A stretch of DNA of 64,000 bases. Source: Luteimonas marina (lineage in GTDB: Bacteria > Pseudomonadota > Gammaproteobacteria > Xanthomonadales > Xanthomonadaceae). Made by a program: the position numbers and the translations under genes. The notes below the pieces were generated by a model. That model did not search any database. It was not told the DNA's origin and saw only the letters and a list, made by a program, of their open reading frames with translations. The stretch lies in contig NZ_VOHK01000005.1 in the NCBI RefSeq assembly GCF_007859325.1, forward strand, positions 372,001 to 436,000, written 5' to 3'. Shown piece by piece: positions 19,788 through 28,842 of the stretch. Every line of letters begins with the position of its first letter. Within the stretch, counting starts at the first letter, position 1.

Positions 19788-19871
19788 CCCGTAGGAGCGG
19801 CTTCAGCCGCGATCTGCGCGATGTGCGGGCTCATCGGCAACGTCCGTCGCGCCTGAAGGCGCTCCTACGGG
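19788..19871. repeat. GTAGGAGCGGC-type inverted repeat
   Basis: CCGTAGGAGCGGCTTCAGCC at the left is mirrored by GCCTGAAGGCGCTCCTACGG at the right. This is a well-known palindromic repeat of Pseudomonas and Xanthomonads. It lies between the convergent tex and GGDEF genes and could act as a two-way terminator. Confidence 0.87.
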
Positions 19872-19895
19872 ACAGGGATGGACGTCGTGCGCGCT

Positions 19896-22883
19896 TCAGC
19901 CCGCGACAACGCGGTCCCGCCCCTGCCGCTTGGCCTCGTACAAGGCCACGTCCGCGCGCTGCAGCAGGGCGTCGGGGCCTTCCTGCCGGCTGCGCTCCAC
20001 CACGCCGACGCTGATCGTGCAGGTGAGCGTGTTGGCGTCGTTCGGCGCGACCTGCATCACGGCCACCTCCGCGCTCGCGCGTTCGAGCAGGGCGATCGCC
20101 TGCGCCAGGCCGGTCTCGCGCATCACCACCAGGAATTCCTCGCCGCCGGTGCGACCGACGAAGACCGTGGCGCTGCGCAGCGAGGCCTGCAGCTGCAGCG
20201 CGACGCGCGCGAGCACGCGGTCGCCGACCTGGTGCCCGTAGCGGTCGTTGACGTGCTTGAAGCGGTCGAGGTCGATGATCGCCACGCACAGTGGCCTGGC
20301 CGACGCGTCGGCCTGCTGGATCGCGCCGGCCAGGTGCTGGTCGCTGGCGCGGCGGTTGGGCAGGCCGGTGAGCGGGTCGTGGCTGGCCTGGTGGACCAGC
20401 TGCTCCATCAGCAGCTCGCGCTGGCGCGAGGCGTCCTCGAGCTGGCGGTTCTTGGCGTGCAGCTCCTGCGTGCGCTGTTCCACCTTCGACTCCAGCACGC
20501 GCGCACGCTGGCGCTGGCGGCGGCCGAGCGCCTGGTGGACGCCGGCCAGCAGCAGTCCCGCGCCGACGATGCCGGCCAGCAGGGCCCAGGGCCGCCGCCA
20601 CCACGGCGGCGCGACCTCGAACCGGACCTGCACGACGTTGGCCGGATGGGCCCAGTCGGCCGGCGCACGCGCCACCTGCACCTCGAAGCGCAGCTCGCCC
20701 GGCGGCAGGTTGGTGTAGCTCACTTCCCCCGCCTGCGCGGCCTCGATCCAGTCATGGTCCAGACCGTGCATCCGGTAGCGGTAGCGCAGGCTGCCGGGAT
20801 TGCGCAGGCTGATCCCGGTGAAGCGGAGGCCCAGGCGCGCGCCGGCCGCCAGTGCGTGGCTCGACGCCGCGTCCCGGCCAACGCCGTCCACCGCCACCTG
20901 GTCGACCACCAGCGAGACCTCGCCGCGATAGGCCTCCATCACCCGGCCGGGGTCGAACACCGCGATGCCCGCCGCCGTCGGCAGCCACAGCTCGCCGTTG
21001 CCCATCCGCCAGCCCGCCGGCGCGCTGCCGCCGTTGGCCTGGCGGCTGGGCATGCCGTCGTCGCGCTCGAAGGCCTGCAGCTCCAGCCGCGTCGCCTGCC
21101 CGCGGTCCACCGCATCGATGGCCTTGCGCGGGATGCGGGTGACGCCGCCGTTGCTGCTCACCCAGAGGTTGTCGAGATCGTCGGCCAGGACCCGGAACAA
21201 GGCGCTGCCCGACAGCCCCTGCTCGTGGCCGTAGAGGCGGAAGGTGCCATCGCGATGACGCAGCAGGCCGCGGTCGCTGGCGATCCACAGCGTGCCGTCC
21301 GGATCGGCGTGAAAGTCGAAGGCGGAGAGGGCCGGGAAATCCTCGCCAGGGCGCAGCACCACAAGGCGGCCGTCGGGCTCGCGCCGCGCCAGCCCGCCGA
21401 GCAGGCCGATCCACAGCTCGCCGGCCGCGGTGCGGTGCAGCGTGCGCACCGGCAGCGCCGGCAGGCCGGGCAGCGGCTGCGGATCCAGATGGCCATCGCG
21501 CCAGGCCACCAGCCCACGCTCGGTGCCGATCCACAGCGTGCCGACGGGATCCTCCAGCAGCGCGCGCACCTGCTCGGTGGACAGCGGGCTGTCGTCGTCG
21601 GCCAGCGGGGTCGCCGGCGCCTGCGGGCCGGCGCCGAAATGCAGCACGCCGCGGTTGTAGGTGCCCGCCCAGACCCCGCCGTCGGCGGCGCGCGCCAGCG
21701 ACAGCACCGACGAGCCGCGCATGCCCGCCCTGGGGAACACCGGTTCGATGGCGCTGCCGCGCATCCGGCTCAGCCCGCCCGAATGCCCGATCCAGGCCTG
21801 GCCGTCGGCCGTCTGCAGCAGGCTGCGGACGTAATCGTTGGCCAGGCCGTGCTGTTTGCCGATGCCGCGGACCGGGCCATCGGCGATGCGGAACAGGCCG
21901 TGGGTGGTGCCGAACCAGACCAGTCCCTCGCGGCCCTCGAACAGCGCGCCGGAGGCGAAACCCTCGATGCCGTGGCGCTGGTCCAGCAGCTGCCACTGGC
22001 CGTGCCGGTAGCGCAGCACCTGGCTGTCGGTGAGCGCCACCCAGAGCGCGCCCTGCCGGTCCTGCAGCAGGCCCTCGGCGCGCTCGCCGCGCAGTTGTTC
22101 CAGGCGCCCCTCGCGATGGCGCCAGACGCCCTGGTCGCCGACGATCCAGACGTCGCCCTCGCCGGTCTGCGCCAGGCCGCGCACCTCGCCCGGCGGCAGG
22201 CCCAGCCGTTCGCCCAGCGCCTCCAGCCGCCCCTCGTGCCAGCGGTACAGCCCGCGCCGGTTGCCGGCCCACAGGCTGCCGTCCGCGTGCTGCATCAGCG
22301 CCAGCACGTCCTGGCCGGTCAGCTGCTCGCCGTGCTCGACCCGGGTGCAATCGCCGCCCGGCAGCAGCCGGTACAGCCCGTCCCGCGCCGCGACCCAGGG
22401 CACGCCGTCGATGCCGCGGGCCATGCGCACGGCCTCCAGCACCGGGAACCGGTCGCAGGCCGGGCGCGCCTCGCCCGTGGCGGGCACGCGCATCAGGCCC
22501 AGGTGTTCGACGCCGACCAGCATGCCGCCGTCGGCATCCGGCCACAGCAGCCGCGAGGCCAGGCGATGGCCGTCCGCGGGCGCCAGGCGCCCGACCTCGC
22601 GGAACTCGCGCCCGTCGAAGCGCACGGTGCCTTCCCAGGTCGACACCCAGAGGAAGCCGTCCGCGTCCTGGCCGATGGCGTGGATCTGGCTGTGCGGCAG
22701 TCCGTCGTCCGCGTTCCAGCGGGTGACGGTATAGCGCTCGGCCGGCAGCGCGGGATCGAGCGTGGCAGCGTGGACAAACGGCGCGAGCCAGGCGCAGGCG
22801 CAGGCGCAGGCCAGCAGCCACGCGCCAACGCGATGCATCGGCCGCGCGCGCGCGGCCGGAATGGATGCCTCCATGCCCGGCAT
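19896..22883 (-). CDS. sensor diguanylate cyclase with two-component propeller and Y_Y_Y domains
   Basis: The protein (about 995 residues) has an N-terminal signal (GAWLLACACACAWLAPFVHA) and about fourteen short repeats of the two-component-regulator propeller type (WVSTWEGTVRFDG, VWVGTERGLVAWRDG-like blades). A Y_Y_Y immunoglobulin-like domain (FTGISLRNPGSLRYRYRMHG), one membrane helix (PWALLAGIVGAGLLLAGV), a coiled coil and a GGDEF domain with active-site GGEEF follow. It should sense a periplasmic ligand and make cyclic di-GMP. The start is uncertain: 22883 is used here, and 22838 would also keep the signal peptide. Confidence 0.88.
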   Translation of the reverse strand: MPGMEASIPAARARPMHRVGAWLLACACACAWLAPFVHAATLDPALPAERYTVTRWNADDGLPHSQIHAIGQDADGFLWVSTWEGTVRFDGREFREVGRLAPADGHRLASRLLWPDADGGMLVGVEHLGLMRVPATGEARPACDRFPVLEAVRMARGIDGVPWVAARDGLYRLLPGGDCTRVEHGEQLTGQDVLALMQHADGSLWAGNRRGLYRWHEGRLEALGERLGLPPGEVRGLAQTGEGDVWIVGDQGVWRHREGRLEQLRGERAEGLLQDRQGALWVALTDSQVLRYRHGQWQLLDQRHGIEGFASGALFEGREGLVWFGTTHGLFRIADGPVRGIGKQHGLANDYVRSLLQTADGQAWIGHSGGLSRMRGSAIEPVFPRAGMRGSSVLSLARAADGGVWAGTYNRGVLHFGAGPQAPATPLADDDSPLSTEQVRALLEDPVGTLWIGTERGLVAWRDGHLDPQPLPGLPALPVRTLHRTAAGELWIGLLGGLARREPDGRLVVLRPGEDFPALSAFDFHADPDGTLWIASDRGLLRHRDGTFRLYGHEQGLSGSALFRVLADDLDNLWVSSNGGVTRIPRKAIDAVDRGQATRLELQAFERDDGMPSRQANGGSAPAGWRMGNGELWLPTAAGIAVFDPGRVMEAYRGEVSLVVDQVAVDGVGRDAASSHALAAGARLGLRFTGISLRNPGSLRYRYRMHGLDHDWIEAAQAGEVSYTNLPPGELRFEVQVARAPADWAHPANVVQVRFEVAPPWWRRPWALLAGIVGAGLLLAGVHQALGRRQRQRARVLESKVEQRTQELHAKNRQLEDASRQRELLMEQLVHQASHDPLTGLPNRRASDQHLAGAIQQADASARPLCVAIIDLDRFKHVNDRYGHQVGDRVLARVALQLQASLRSATVFVGRTGGEEFLVVMRETGLAQAIALLERASAEVAVMQVAPNDANTLTCTISVGVVERSRQEGPDALLQRADVALYEAKRQGRDRVVAG

Positions 22884-22939
22884 GCTGTTCAACGCGCCCC
22901 TGTTCACGTCTAGGCGAAAGTTTAGCAAGCACCGTGCCG

Positions 22940-23021
22940 GAGCCGGGGTCTGGTTCGACCTTCTTTCGACATCGTCGGCCGCCACGAAAGCAAGGGGAAA
23001 GTCGACTCCGACCCCGGTTTT
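22940..23021. repeat. imperfect inverted repeat with GACCCCGGTTTT motif
   Basis: CCGGGGTCTGGTTCGACCTTC at 22942 is loosely mirrored by GGGGAAAGTCGACTCCGACC at 22994. The same CTGACCCCGGTTTT core recurs at 17317-17330 and, reversed, at 23641-23654. Similar motifs flank REP-associated transposases in related bacteria, but no transposase is present here. Confidence 0.6.
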
Positions 23022-23054
23022 GGGCACCCTGCGCGGATTTCACCGGAGCCCCCG

Positions 23055-23450
23055 ATGCCCACGCTGGAAACCCTGCACCGCCGCATCCGGCTGATCGCCG
23101 CGTTCGCCATCCTCGCCAGCCTGGCGACCTGGTCCGTGGACATCGCCGGCCTGGTCTACAACTGCCCCTTCTGCCGCGCCCAGCGCACGATCATCGGCCT
23201 GCTCGGCCTGCTGATGCTGCTGCCCGACCTGCGCCACTGGCTGCTGCGCTGGCTGGCGGCGGCGCTCGCCAGCCTCGGCCTGGTGGTGGCCGGCACCCAG
23301 CACTTCGCCGGCTGGCGGCGGATCAACGCCGGCGAGTTCAAGTTCGCCGAGCCGTGGATCACCGACCCCTTCCTGCTCTCGGGCGCGGCGATCTTCGCCA
23401 TCACCGGCCTGGTGCTACTCATCTATTCCTGGCGGCCGGTGCGAAAATAG
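23055..23450 (+). CDS. small membrane protein with CPFC motif
   Basis: The 131-residue protein has about four membrane helices (LIAAFAILASLATWSVDIAG; IIGLLGLLMLL; LAAALASLGLVVAG; GAAIFAITGLVLLIYSW). A CPFC motif is followed by RAQRTIIG, which is reminiscent of the first redox pair of DsbB (CPLC...QR). It is shorter than DsbB and lacks an obvious second Cys pair, so a redox role is only suggested. A small Cys-rich oxidoreductase-like gene follows directly. Confidence 0.65.
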   Translation: MPTLETLHRRIRLIAAFAILASLATWSVDIAGLVYNCPFCRAQRTIIGLLGLLMLLPDLRHWLLRWLAAALASLGLVVAGTQHFAGWRRINAGEFKFAEPWITDPFLLSGAAIFAITGLVLLIYSWRPVRK

Positions 23451-23455
23451 GCGTC

Positions 23456-23635
23456 GTGAACGCCTCCAGCACGCCCGACCCCGACCCCCGGCCTCAGCCG
23501 CCCGAGGCGCCCCTGCCCAGCGACTGCTGCGACAGCGGCTGCGACCCCTGCGTCAACGACACCTACAGCGAACAGCTGCAGGACTATCGCGAGCGGCTGG
23601 CACGGTGGCTGGAGCGGCATCCCGACCAGGCCTGA
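23456..23635 (+). CDS. oxidoreductase-like domain small protein
   Basis: This 59-residue reading frame starts at GTG, six bases after the previous stop. It contains DCCDSGCDPCVNDTYSEQL, the CCxxGCxxCVxDxY signature of the 'oxidoreductase-like' family (PF09791). The rest is a proline-rich leader and a short helix. Function is unknown; the four Cys may bind metal or take part in redox chemistry. It is easily missed by gene finders because of its size and GTG start. Confidence 0.75.
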   Translation: MNASSTPDPDPRPQPPEAPLPSDCCDSGCDPCVNDTYSEQLQDYRERLARWLERHPDQA

Positions 23636-23650
23636 GGGGCAAAACCGGGG

Positions 23651-23986
23651 TCAGCGCTTGCCGCCGCAGAAGATGTCGTGCAGCGTCTCCATCACCGCCC
23701 CGGCGGGGCCCGGGGCCAGCGAGTAATAGATGGTCTGCGCCTCGCGGCGGGTGTCGACCAGGCCCTCGTCGCGCAGCACCGCCAGGTGTTGCGACAGGGC
23801 CGACTGGCTCAGCTCCAGCAGCTCGTTGATCTCGCCCACCGAGCGCTCGCCGCCGGCGAGCAGGCACAGCACCTGCAGCCGGCGCTCGTTCGCCAGCGCC
23901 TTGAGCAGCTGCGCCGCATCGCCGGCGTGTTCCTGCATGGCTTCCAGGTCGAAGCCGGTCTTTGCCTTTGCCTGTGCCTTTGCCAT
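23651..23986 (-). CDS. ArsR/SmtB-family repressor, BigR-like
   Basis: The 111-residue winged-helix protein has the recognition-helix region ELLELSQSALSQHLAVLRDEGLVDTRREAQTIYYSL. Two Cys (in QVLCLLAG and at the C-terminus, IFCGG) sit where BigR/SqrR repressors carry their sulfur-sensing pair, so persulfide sensing is plausible; metal sensing is less likely because no CxC or His cluster is seen. It is divergent from a DUF2892 gene and RND efflux genes, its probable targets. A GGTGGA site favours the ATG at 23986; 23992 is an alternative. Confidence 0.82.
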   Translation of the reverse strand: MAKAQAKAKTGFDLEAMQEHAGDAAQLLKALANERRLQVLCLLAGGERSVGEINELLELSQSALSQHLAVLRDEGLVDTRREAQTIYYSLAPGPAGAVMETLHDIFCGGKR

Positions 23987-24040
23987 CGTCATTCCACCCG
24001 GGTTCCCCGGTTGCACATCGCGCCGTGCAGCAGCGACATG

Positions 24041-24100
24041 GGCGAATCATATCAGTTGACTCTAATATAAGTAAATGCTAATTTAGTAATTGCTGGCATT
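24041..24100. promoter_or_regulatory. AT-rich divergent promoter/operator of the ArsR and efflux genes
   Basis: About 50 AT-rich bases (for example CTAATATAAG and GCTAATTTAG) separate the two divergent genes. The ArsR protein probably binds here. No perfect palindrome was found, so the exact site is not assigned. Confidence 0.5.
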
Positions 24101-24136
24101 TGCCGGCGTCCATACACCCCCTGCCGGAGAACCGCC

Positions 24137-24340
24137 ATGAACCTCGACCGTGCCGTCTTCGCCTTCGCCGGCGTGATGATCCTGGCCAGCCTTGCGCTGG
24201 CGCACTTCTTCTCGCCCTGGTGGCTGCTGCTGACCGCCTTCGTGGGCCTGAACCTGCTGCAGGCCAGCTTCACCGGCTTCTGCCCGGCGGCCAAGCTGTT
24301 CAGCAAGCTGGGCGTGCGCAGCGGCTGCGCATTCAAGTAA
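24137..24340 (+). CDS. DUF2892 (YgaP-type) inner-membrane protein
   Basis: The 67-residue protein has two membrane helices (VFAFAGVMILASLALAHF; WWLLLTAFVGLNLLQASF) and ends GFCPAAKLFSKLGVRSGCAF. Two Cys are placed as in the membrane part of YgaP-like rhodanese proteins. The family is often linked to sulfide or persulfide handling. A GGAG ribosome site precedes it. It starts a unit with the RND efflux genes. Confidence 0.82.
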   Translation: MNLDRAVFAFAGVMILASLALAHFFSPWWLLLTAFVGLNLLQASFTGFCPAAKLFSKLGVRSGCAFK

Positions 24341-24350
24341 GCGCACGATC

Positions 24351-25448
24351 ATGACGCATCGCGCCACCGGCCGGCCCGGCCCCGTCCGCATCCGGCTGCG
24401 GCTGCTCCTGGCGATGCTGCTGGGTAGCACGCTGGCCGCCTGCGCGGGCAACGGCGAGGCGCCTGCGCCTGCGGCGATCGAAGGCCTGGACACCCTCGTG
24501 GTGCCGGCCGCCGACGCCGCCCCGGGGCGCGCCTGGGACGGCGTGGTCGAGGCGGTGCGCCAGGCGACGCTGGCCGCACAGACCAGCGGCCGCGTCGCCG
24601 AGGTGCGGCGCGATGTCGGCGACCGCGTGACCGAAGGCGAACTCCTGGTGCGGCTGACCGCGGTGGAACAGCAGGCCGGCGTGGAAGCGGCGCGCGCGCA
24701 GCTGCACGCGGCCGATGCCCGCGCCCGCGAGGCCGACGGCAACTACGCGCGCTACCTGGAGCTGTCGCAGGCGCAGTACGTGTCGCGCTCGCAGCTCGAG
24801 CAGGTGCACGCCGCGCGCGACTCGGCCCGTGCCGCGCGCGACGCCGCGCGCGCGCAGCTTGCCAACGTCGGCCAGCAGGTCGACTACACCGGCATCCGCG
24901 CGCCCTATGCCGGCATCGTCGCCTCGCGCGACGTGGAGCCGGGCGAGAGCGTGGGCGTGGGCCGGACGCTGATGACGGTGTTCGCGCCCGACGCGCTGCG
25001 CATCGAGGTCAGCGTGCCGCAGTCGGATGCCGAGGCGATCCGCATCAATCCTGTCGCGAGCGTGCGCTTCCACGACGGGCGCAGCGCCGACGCCGCCGGC
25101 GTGACGGTGTTCCCGGCCGCCGACGCTGCGACCCATGCCGTGCACGTGCGCATCGACCTGCCCGCGCTCGACCCGGTGCCGGCGCCCGGCAGCACCGCCA
25201 AGGTGGTGTTCCCGGCGGTGGCCGGCGCGGCCTTCCCGCGCATCCCGGCCGCGGCCGTGGCCGTGCGCGGCGAGGTCAATGCCGCCTACGTGCTCGGCGA
25301 CGGCCAACTGGCGCTGCGCCAGCTGCGCCTGGGCGAGCGCAGCGGCGGCGAGGTCGAGGTGATCGCCGGCCTCAGGCCCGGCGAGACCATTGCCGTCGAT
25401 CCGGTGGCAGCGCGCCAGGCCCTGGTCGCGGCGCGCAGGGACGACTGA
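24351..25448 (+). CDS. RND efflux periplasmic adaptor lipoprotein
   Basis: The 365-residue protein has a lipoprotein signal (LLGSTLAACAG), a lipoyl/barrel-sandwich region (TSGRVAEVRRDVGDRVTEGELL), a long coiled coil (VEAARAQLHAADARAREADG) and the usual IRAPYAGIVASRDVEPGE strand. It links an RND pump to an outer-membrane channel. It begins 10 bases after the DUF2892 stop. No outer-membrane channel gene is nearby. Confidence 0.93.
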   Translation: MTHRATGRPGPVRIRLRLLLAMLLGSTLAACAGNGEAPAPAAIEGLDTLVVPAADAAPGRAWDGVVEAVRQATLAAQTSGRVAEVRRDVGDRVTEGELLVRLTAVEQQAGVEAARAQLHAADARAREADGNYARYLELSQAQYVSRSQLEQVHAARDSARAARDAARAQLANVGQQVDYTGIRAPYAGIVASRDVEPGESVGVGRTLMTVFAPDALRIEVSVPQSDAEAIRINPVASVRFHDGRSADAAGVTVFPAADAATHAVHVRIDLPALDPVPAPGSTAKVVFPAVAGAAFPRIPAAAVAVRGEVNAAYVLGDGQLALRQLRLGERSGGEVEVIAGLRPGETIAVDPVAARQALVAARRDD

Positions 25449-25449
25449 C

Positions 25450-28400
25450 GTGGCCGCGTCGCAGACCCCGCGACCGGGGATCGCCGGACGCCTGGCCGCG
25501 GCCTTCCAGGACAATCCGCTGACGCCGATCCTGGCCCTGCTCGGCCTGCTGCTCGGGATCGTGGCGGTGGTGATCACGCCGCAGGAGGAAGAGCCGCAGA
25601 TCGACGTGACCATGGCCAACGTGATCGTGCCCTTCCCGGGCGCGGACGCGCGCCAGGTCGAGCAGATGCTGGCCTACCCGCTGGACCAGGTGCTCTCGGA
25701 GATCGAGCAGGTCAAGCATGTGTACTCGACCAGCCGCCCCGGCATGGTCGTGGCCACGGTCGAGTTCGAGGTCGGCGTGCAGCGGCAGCCGGCGCTGGTG
25801 CGGCTGTACGACAAGGTGTTCTCGAACCAGGACTGGATGCCGGCCAAGCTCGGCGTCGGCCAGCCGCTGGTCAAGCCCAAAGGCATCGACGACGTGCCGG
25901 TGATGGCGTTGACGCTGTGGACCGACGATGACGTGCCGTCGGCGGCGGGCCAAGGCTCGCCCTGGCGCGGCGCGCGCGAGCTGGCCGAGGTCGCGCACAC
26001 GCTGGAGACCGAGCTCAAGCGCATCCCCGGCACCCGCGACGTCTACACCATCGGCGCGCCCGAGCGGGCGCTGATGGTGACGCTCGATCCGGCCCGGCTG
26101 GCCAGCCACGGACTGGGCGTGAACGAACTGATCGGCGCGCTGCAGGCGGCCAACCTCGCCCGACAGGCCGGCGAGCGCGTCGGTGCCGACGGCGTGGTGC
26201 AGGTGACCTCGGGCAGTTTCCTCGCCAGCCGCGAGGACGTTGCCGGGCTGGTGCTCGGCGTCGCCGGCGGCCAGCCGGTGCGGCTGCAGGACGTGGCCAC
26301 GGTCACCGACGCCGCCGATGCGCCGTCGAGCTACGTCTGGCACGGCGCGCCGATCGGCCGTGCCGGCCCTGGCGACGGCATGGCCCCCGCGGTCACCCTG
26401 GCGATCGCCAAGAAGCCCGGCAGCAACGCCTCCGACATCACCCGCACCGCGCTCGAACGCGTCGAGGCGCTGCGCGGCCAGGTGATCCCCGAAGGCGTCG
26501 AAGTCACCGTCACCCGCGACTACGGCCTGACCGCCAGCGACAAGGCGCAGACCCTGATCAGGAAGCTGTTCTTCGCCACCGCCTCGGTGGTGCTACTGGT
26601 GCTGTTCGCGCTCGGCCGCCGCGAGGCGATCGTGATCGGCAGCGCGGTGGTGCTGACCTTGTCCACCACGCTGTTCGCGTCCTGGGCGATGGGCTTCACC
26701 TTGAACCGCGTCTCGCTGTTCGCGCTGATCTTCGCCATCGGCATCCTGGTCGACGACGCGATCGTGGTGGTGGAGAACATCCACCGGCACATGGCCGGCT
26801 CCAATGGAACGCGCGGGGGCAAGACCCTGCGCGAGGCGATCCCGCCGGCGGTCGACGAAGTCGGCGGCCCGACCATCCTCGCCACCTTCACCGTGATCGC
26901 GGCGCTGATGCCGATGGCCTTCGTCACCGGCCTGATGGGGCCGTACATGCGGCCGATCCCGGTCAATGCCTCGGTCGGCATGCTGCTGTCGCTGCTGATC
27001 GCGCTGATCGTGACGCCGTGGCTGTCGCTGAAGCTGCTCAAGCGCCATCGCGACGACGCGTCGCACGCGGGCGAAGGCAATGGCGCAAGCGAAGCGCCTG
27101 CCCACGGCCACGCCGAAGGCAGCATGGCCGCGCGCCTGCACCGGCTGTTCGAACGCCTGATGACGCCGTTCCTGGATCCGCAGCGCGGCGGCCGCCGGCG
27201 CGGCCTGCTGTTCGCCTCGATGGGCGCGCTGGTGGTGCTGGCCGCGAGCCTGGCGGTGTTCCAGCTGGTGGTGCTGAAGATGCTGCCCTTCGACAACAAG
27301 TCCGAGCTGCAGGTGGTGGTCGACTTGCCCGAGGGCCGCACGCTGGAGGACACCAGCGCCCTGCTCACCGAACTGTCCACCGTGATCGCGCGCGTGCCCG
27401 AGGTGCGCGACTGGCAGGCCTACGCCGGCACCGCCGCGCCGATCAACTTCAACGGCCTGGTGCGCCAGTACGACCTGCGCGCCGGCGCCATCGTCGGCGA
27501 CCTGCAGGTGAACCTGGTCGATCGCCGCGAGCGCAGTCGCCAGAGCCACGAGATCGCCGTGGCGCTGCGCCCGGCGCTGGCCGAGGTCGGGCGCCGCCAC
27601 GGTGCCTCGGTGAAGGTGGTCGAGGTGCCACCCGGGCCGCCGGTGCTCTCGCCGATCGTGGCCGAACTCTACGGTCCGGACTACGCGCGCATGCGCGAGG
27701 TCGGCCGCGCGCTGGAGCAGCGCTTCCTCGCCACCGACGGCATCGTCGACGTCGACACCAGCATCGAGGCCGATGCCGCGCGCGAGCTGCTGGTGATCGA
27801 CCGCGAGCGCGCCGCGCGCCTGGGCGTGTCGCAGGCCGACATCACCCGGACCATCGCCGCGGGGCTCTCCGGCCTTGATGCCACCCACGTCATCGACGGC
27901 AGTTCCAAGTACCCGCGCCCGGTGCGCCTGCGCCTGCCGGTGGCCGACCAGGCCGGACTCGACGGCGTGCTCGCCCTGCGCGTGCGCGGCGGCGAGGGCC
28001 AGCTGGTGCCGCTGTCGGAGCTGGTGCGCGTGGAACCTGCGCGCTGGGACGGCGCCATCCACCACAAGGACCTGCTGCCGGTGGTCTACGTGACGGGCGA
28101 CGAGAGCAGCGACATCGACAGCCCGCTGTACGGCATGTTCGACCTGGTCGGGCAGGTGGCCGACCACGCCGTCGCCGGCGAGCGGCTGTCGCAGCACTAC
28201 ATCGCGCAGCCGGCCGACACCGCGGGCTTTGCGATCAAGTGGGACGGCGAATGGCAGATCACCTGGGAGACCTTCCGCGACATGGGCATCGCCTACGCCG
28301 CCGGCCTGGTGCTGATCTACCTGCTGGTGGTGGCGCATTTCCGCAACTACCTGGTGCCGCTGGTGATCATGGCGCCGATCCCGCTGACCGTGATCGGGGT

Positions 28401-28770
28401 GATGCCCGGGCACGCCCTGATGGGCATGCAGTTCACCGCCACCAGCATGATCGGCATGATCGCGCTGGCCGGGATCATCGTGCGCAACTCGATCCTGCTG
28501 GTGGACTTCATCAACCTTGAGCTTGCGCGCGGGCGCACGCCGGCGCAGGCGGTGGTCGACGCCTGCGCGGTGCGCGCGCAGCCGATCGCGCTGACCGCGC
28601 TTGCCGCCATGGCAGGCGCCTTCTTCATCCTCGACGACCCGATCTTCAACGGCCTGGCGATCTCGCTGATCTTCGGCATCCTGGTGTCGACGGTGCTGAC
28701 CCTGGTCGTGATTCCGCTGCTCTACTACACCCTGCTCATGCACCAATCACCGAAGGCGACCACGGCATGA
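25450..28770 (+). CDS. RND efflux transporter permease
   Basis: The 1106-residue protein is an RND (AcrB-type) inner-membrane pump. It shows the TPQEEEPQIDV start of the first periplasmic domain, twelve predicted helices, and the proton-relay region FALIFAIGILVDDAIVVVENI. Starting at GTG 25450, one base after the adaptor stop, it is tightly coupled. It may export a sulfur-related or toxic compound controlled by the ArsR protein, but the sequence does not identify the substrate. A 30-residue inserted linker (HRDDASHAGEGNGASEAPAH) lies between the two halves. Confidence 0.93.
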   Translation: MAASQTPRPGIAGRLAAAFQDNPLTPILALLGLLLGIVAVVITPQEEEPQIDVTMANVIVPFPGADARQVEQMLAYPLDQVLSEIEQVKHVYSTSRPGMVVATVEFEVGVQRQPALVRLYDKVFSNQDWMPAKLGVGQPLVKPKGIDDVPVMALTLWTDDDVPSAAGQGSPWRGARELAEVAHTLETELKRIPGTRDVYTIGAPERALMVTLDPARLASHGLGVNELIGALQAANLARQAGERVGADGVVQVTSGSFLASREDVAGLVLGVAGGQPVRLQDVATVTDAADAPSSYVWHGAPIGRAGPGDGMAPAVTLAIAKKPGSNASDITRTALERVEALRGQVIPEGVEVTVTRDYGLTASDKAQTLIRKLFFATASVVLLVLFALGRREAIVIGSAVVLTLSTTLFASWAMGFTLNRVSLFALIFAIGILVDDAIVVVENIHRHMAGSNGTRGGKTLREAIPPAVDEVGGPTILATFTVIAALMPMAFVTGLMGPYMRPIPVNASVGMLLSLLIALIVTPWLSLKLLKRHRDDASHAGEGNGASEAPAHGHAEGSMAARLHRLFERLMTPFLDPQRGGRRRGLLFASMGALVVLAASLAVFQLVVLKMLPFDNKSELQVVVDLPEGRTLEDTSALLTELSTVIARVPEVRDWQAYAGTAAPINFNGLVRQYDLRAGAIVGDLQVNLVDRRERSRQSHEIAVALRPALAEVGRRHGASVKVVEVPPGPPVLSPIVAELYGPDYARMREVGRALEQRFLATDGIVDVDTSIEADAARELLVIDRERAARLGVSQADITRTIAAGLSGLDATHVIDGSSKYPRPVRLRLPVADQAGLDGVLALRVRGGEGQLVPLSELVRVEPARWDGAIHHKDLLPVVYVTGDESSDIDSPLYGMFDLVGQVADHAVAGERLSQHYIAQPADTAGFAIKWDGEWQITWETFRDMGIAYAAGLVLIYLLVVAHFRNYLVPLVIMAPIPLTVIGVMPGHALMGMQFTATSMIGMIALAGIIVRNSILLVDFINLELARGRTPAQAVVDACAVRAQPIALTALAAMAGAFFILDDPIFNGLAISLIFGILVSTVLTLVVIPLLYYTLLMHQSPKATTA

Positions 28771-28829
28771 ACCGGCGCATCCCGCTGCACGCCGCGCTGT
28801 GGGTCGAAGTGCCCGAGGCCACGCCCTGA
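28767..28829 (+). other. 20-codon open frame after the RND gene
   Basis: The ATG overlaps the RND stop (ATGA) and gives MNRRIPLHAALWVEVPEATP. It may be the leftover start of a lost downstream gene; there is no evidence that it is expressed. Confidence 0.3.
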
Positions 28830-28842
28830 CAGGCGCCATCGC

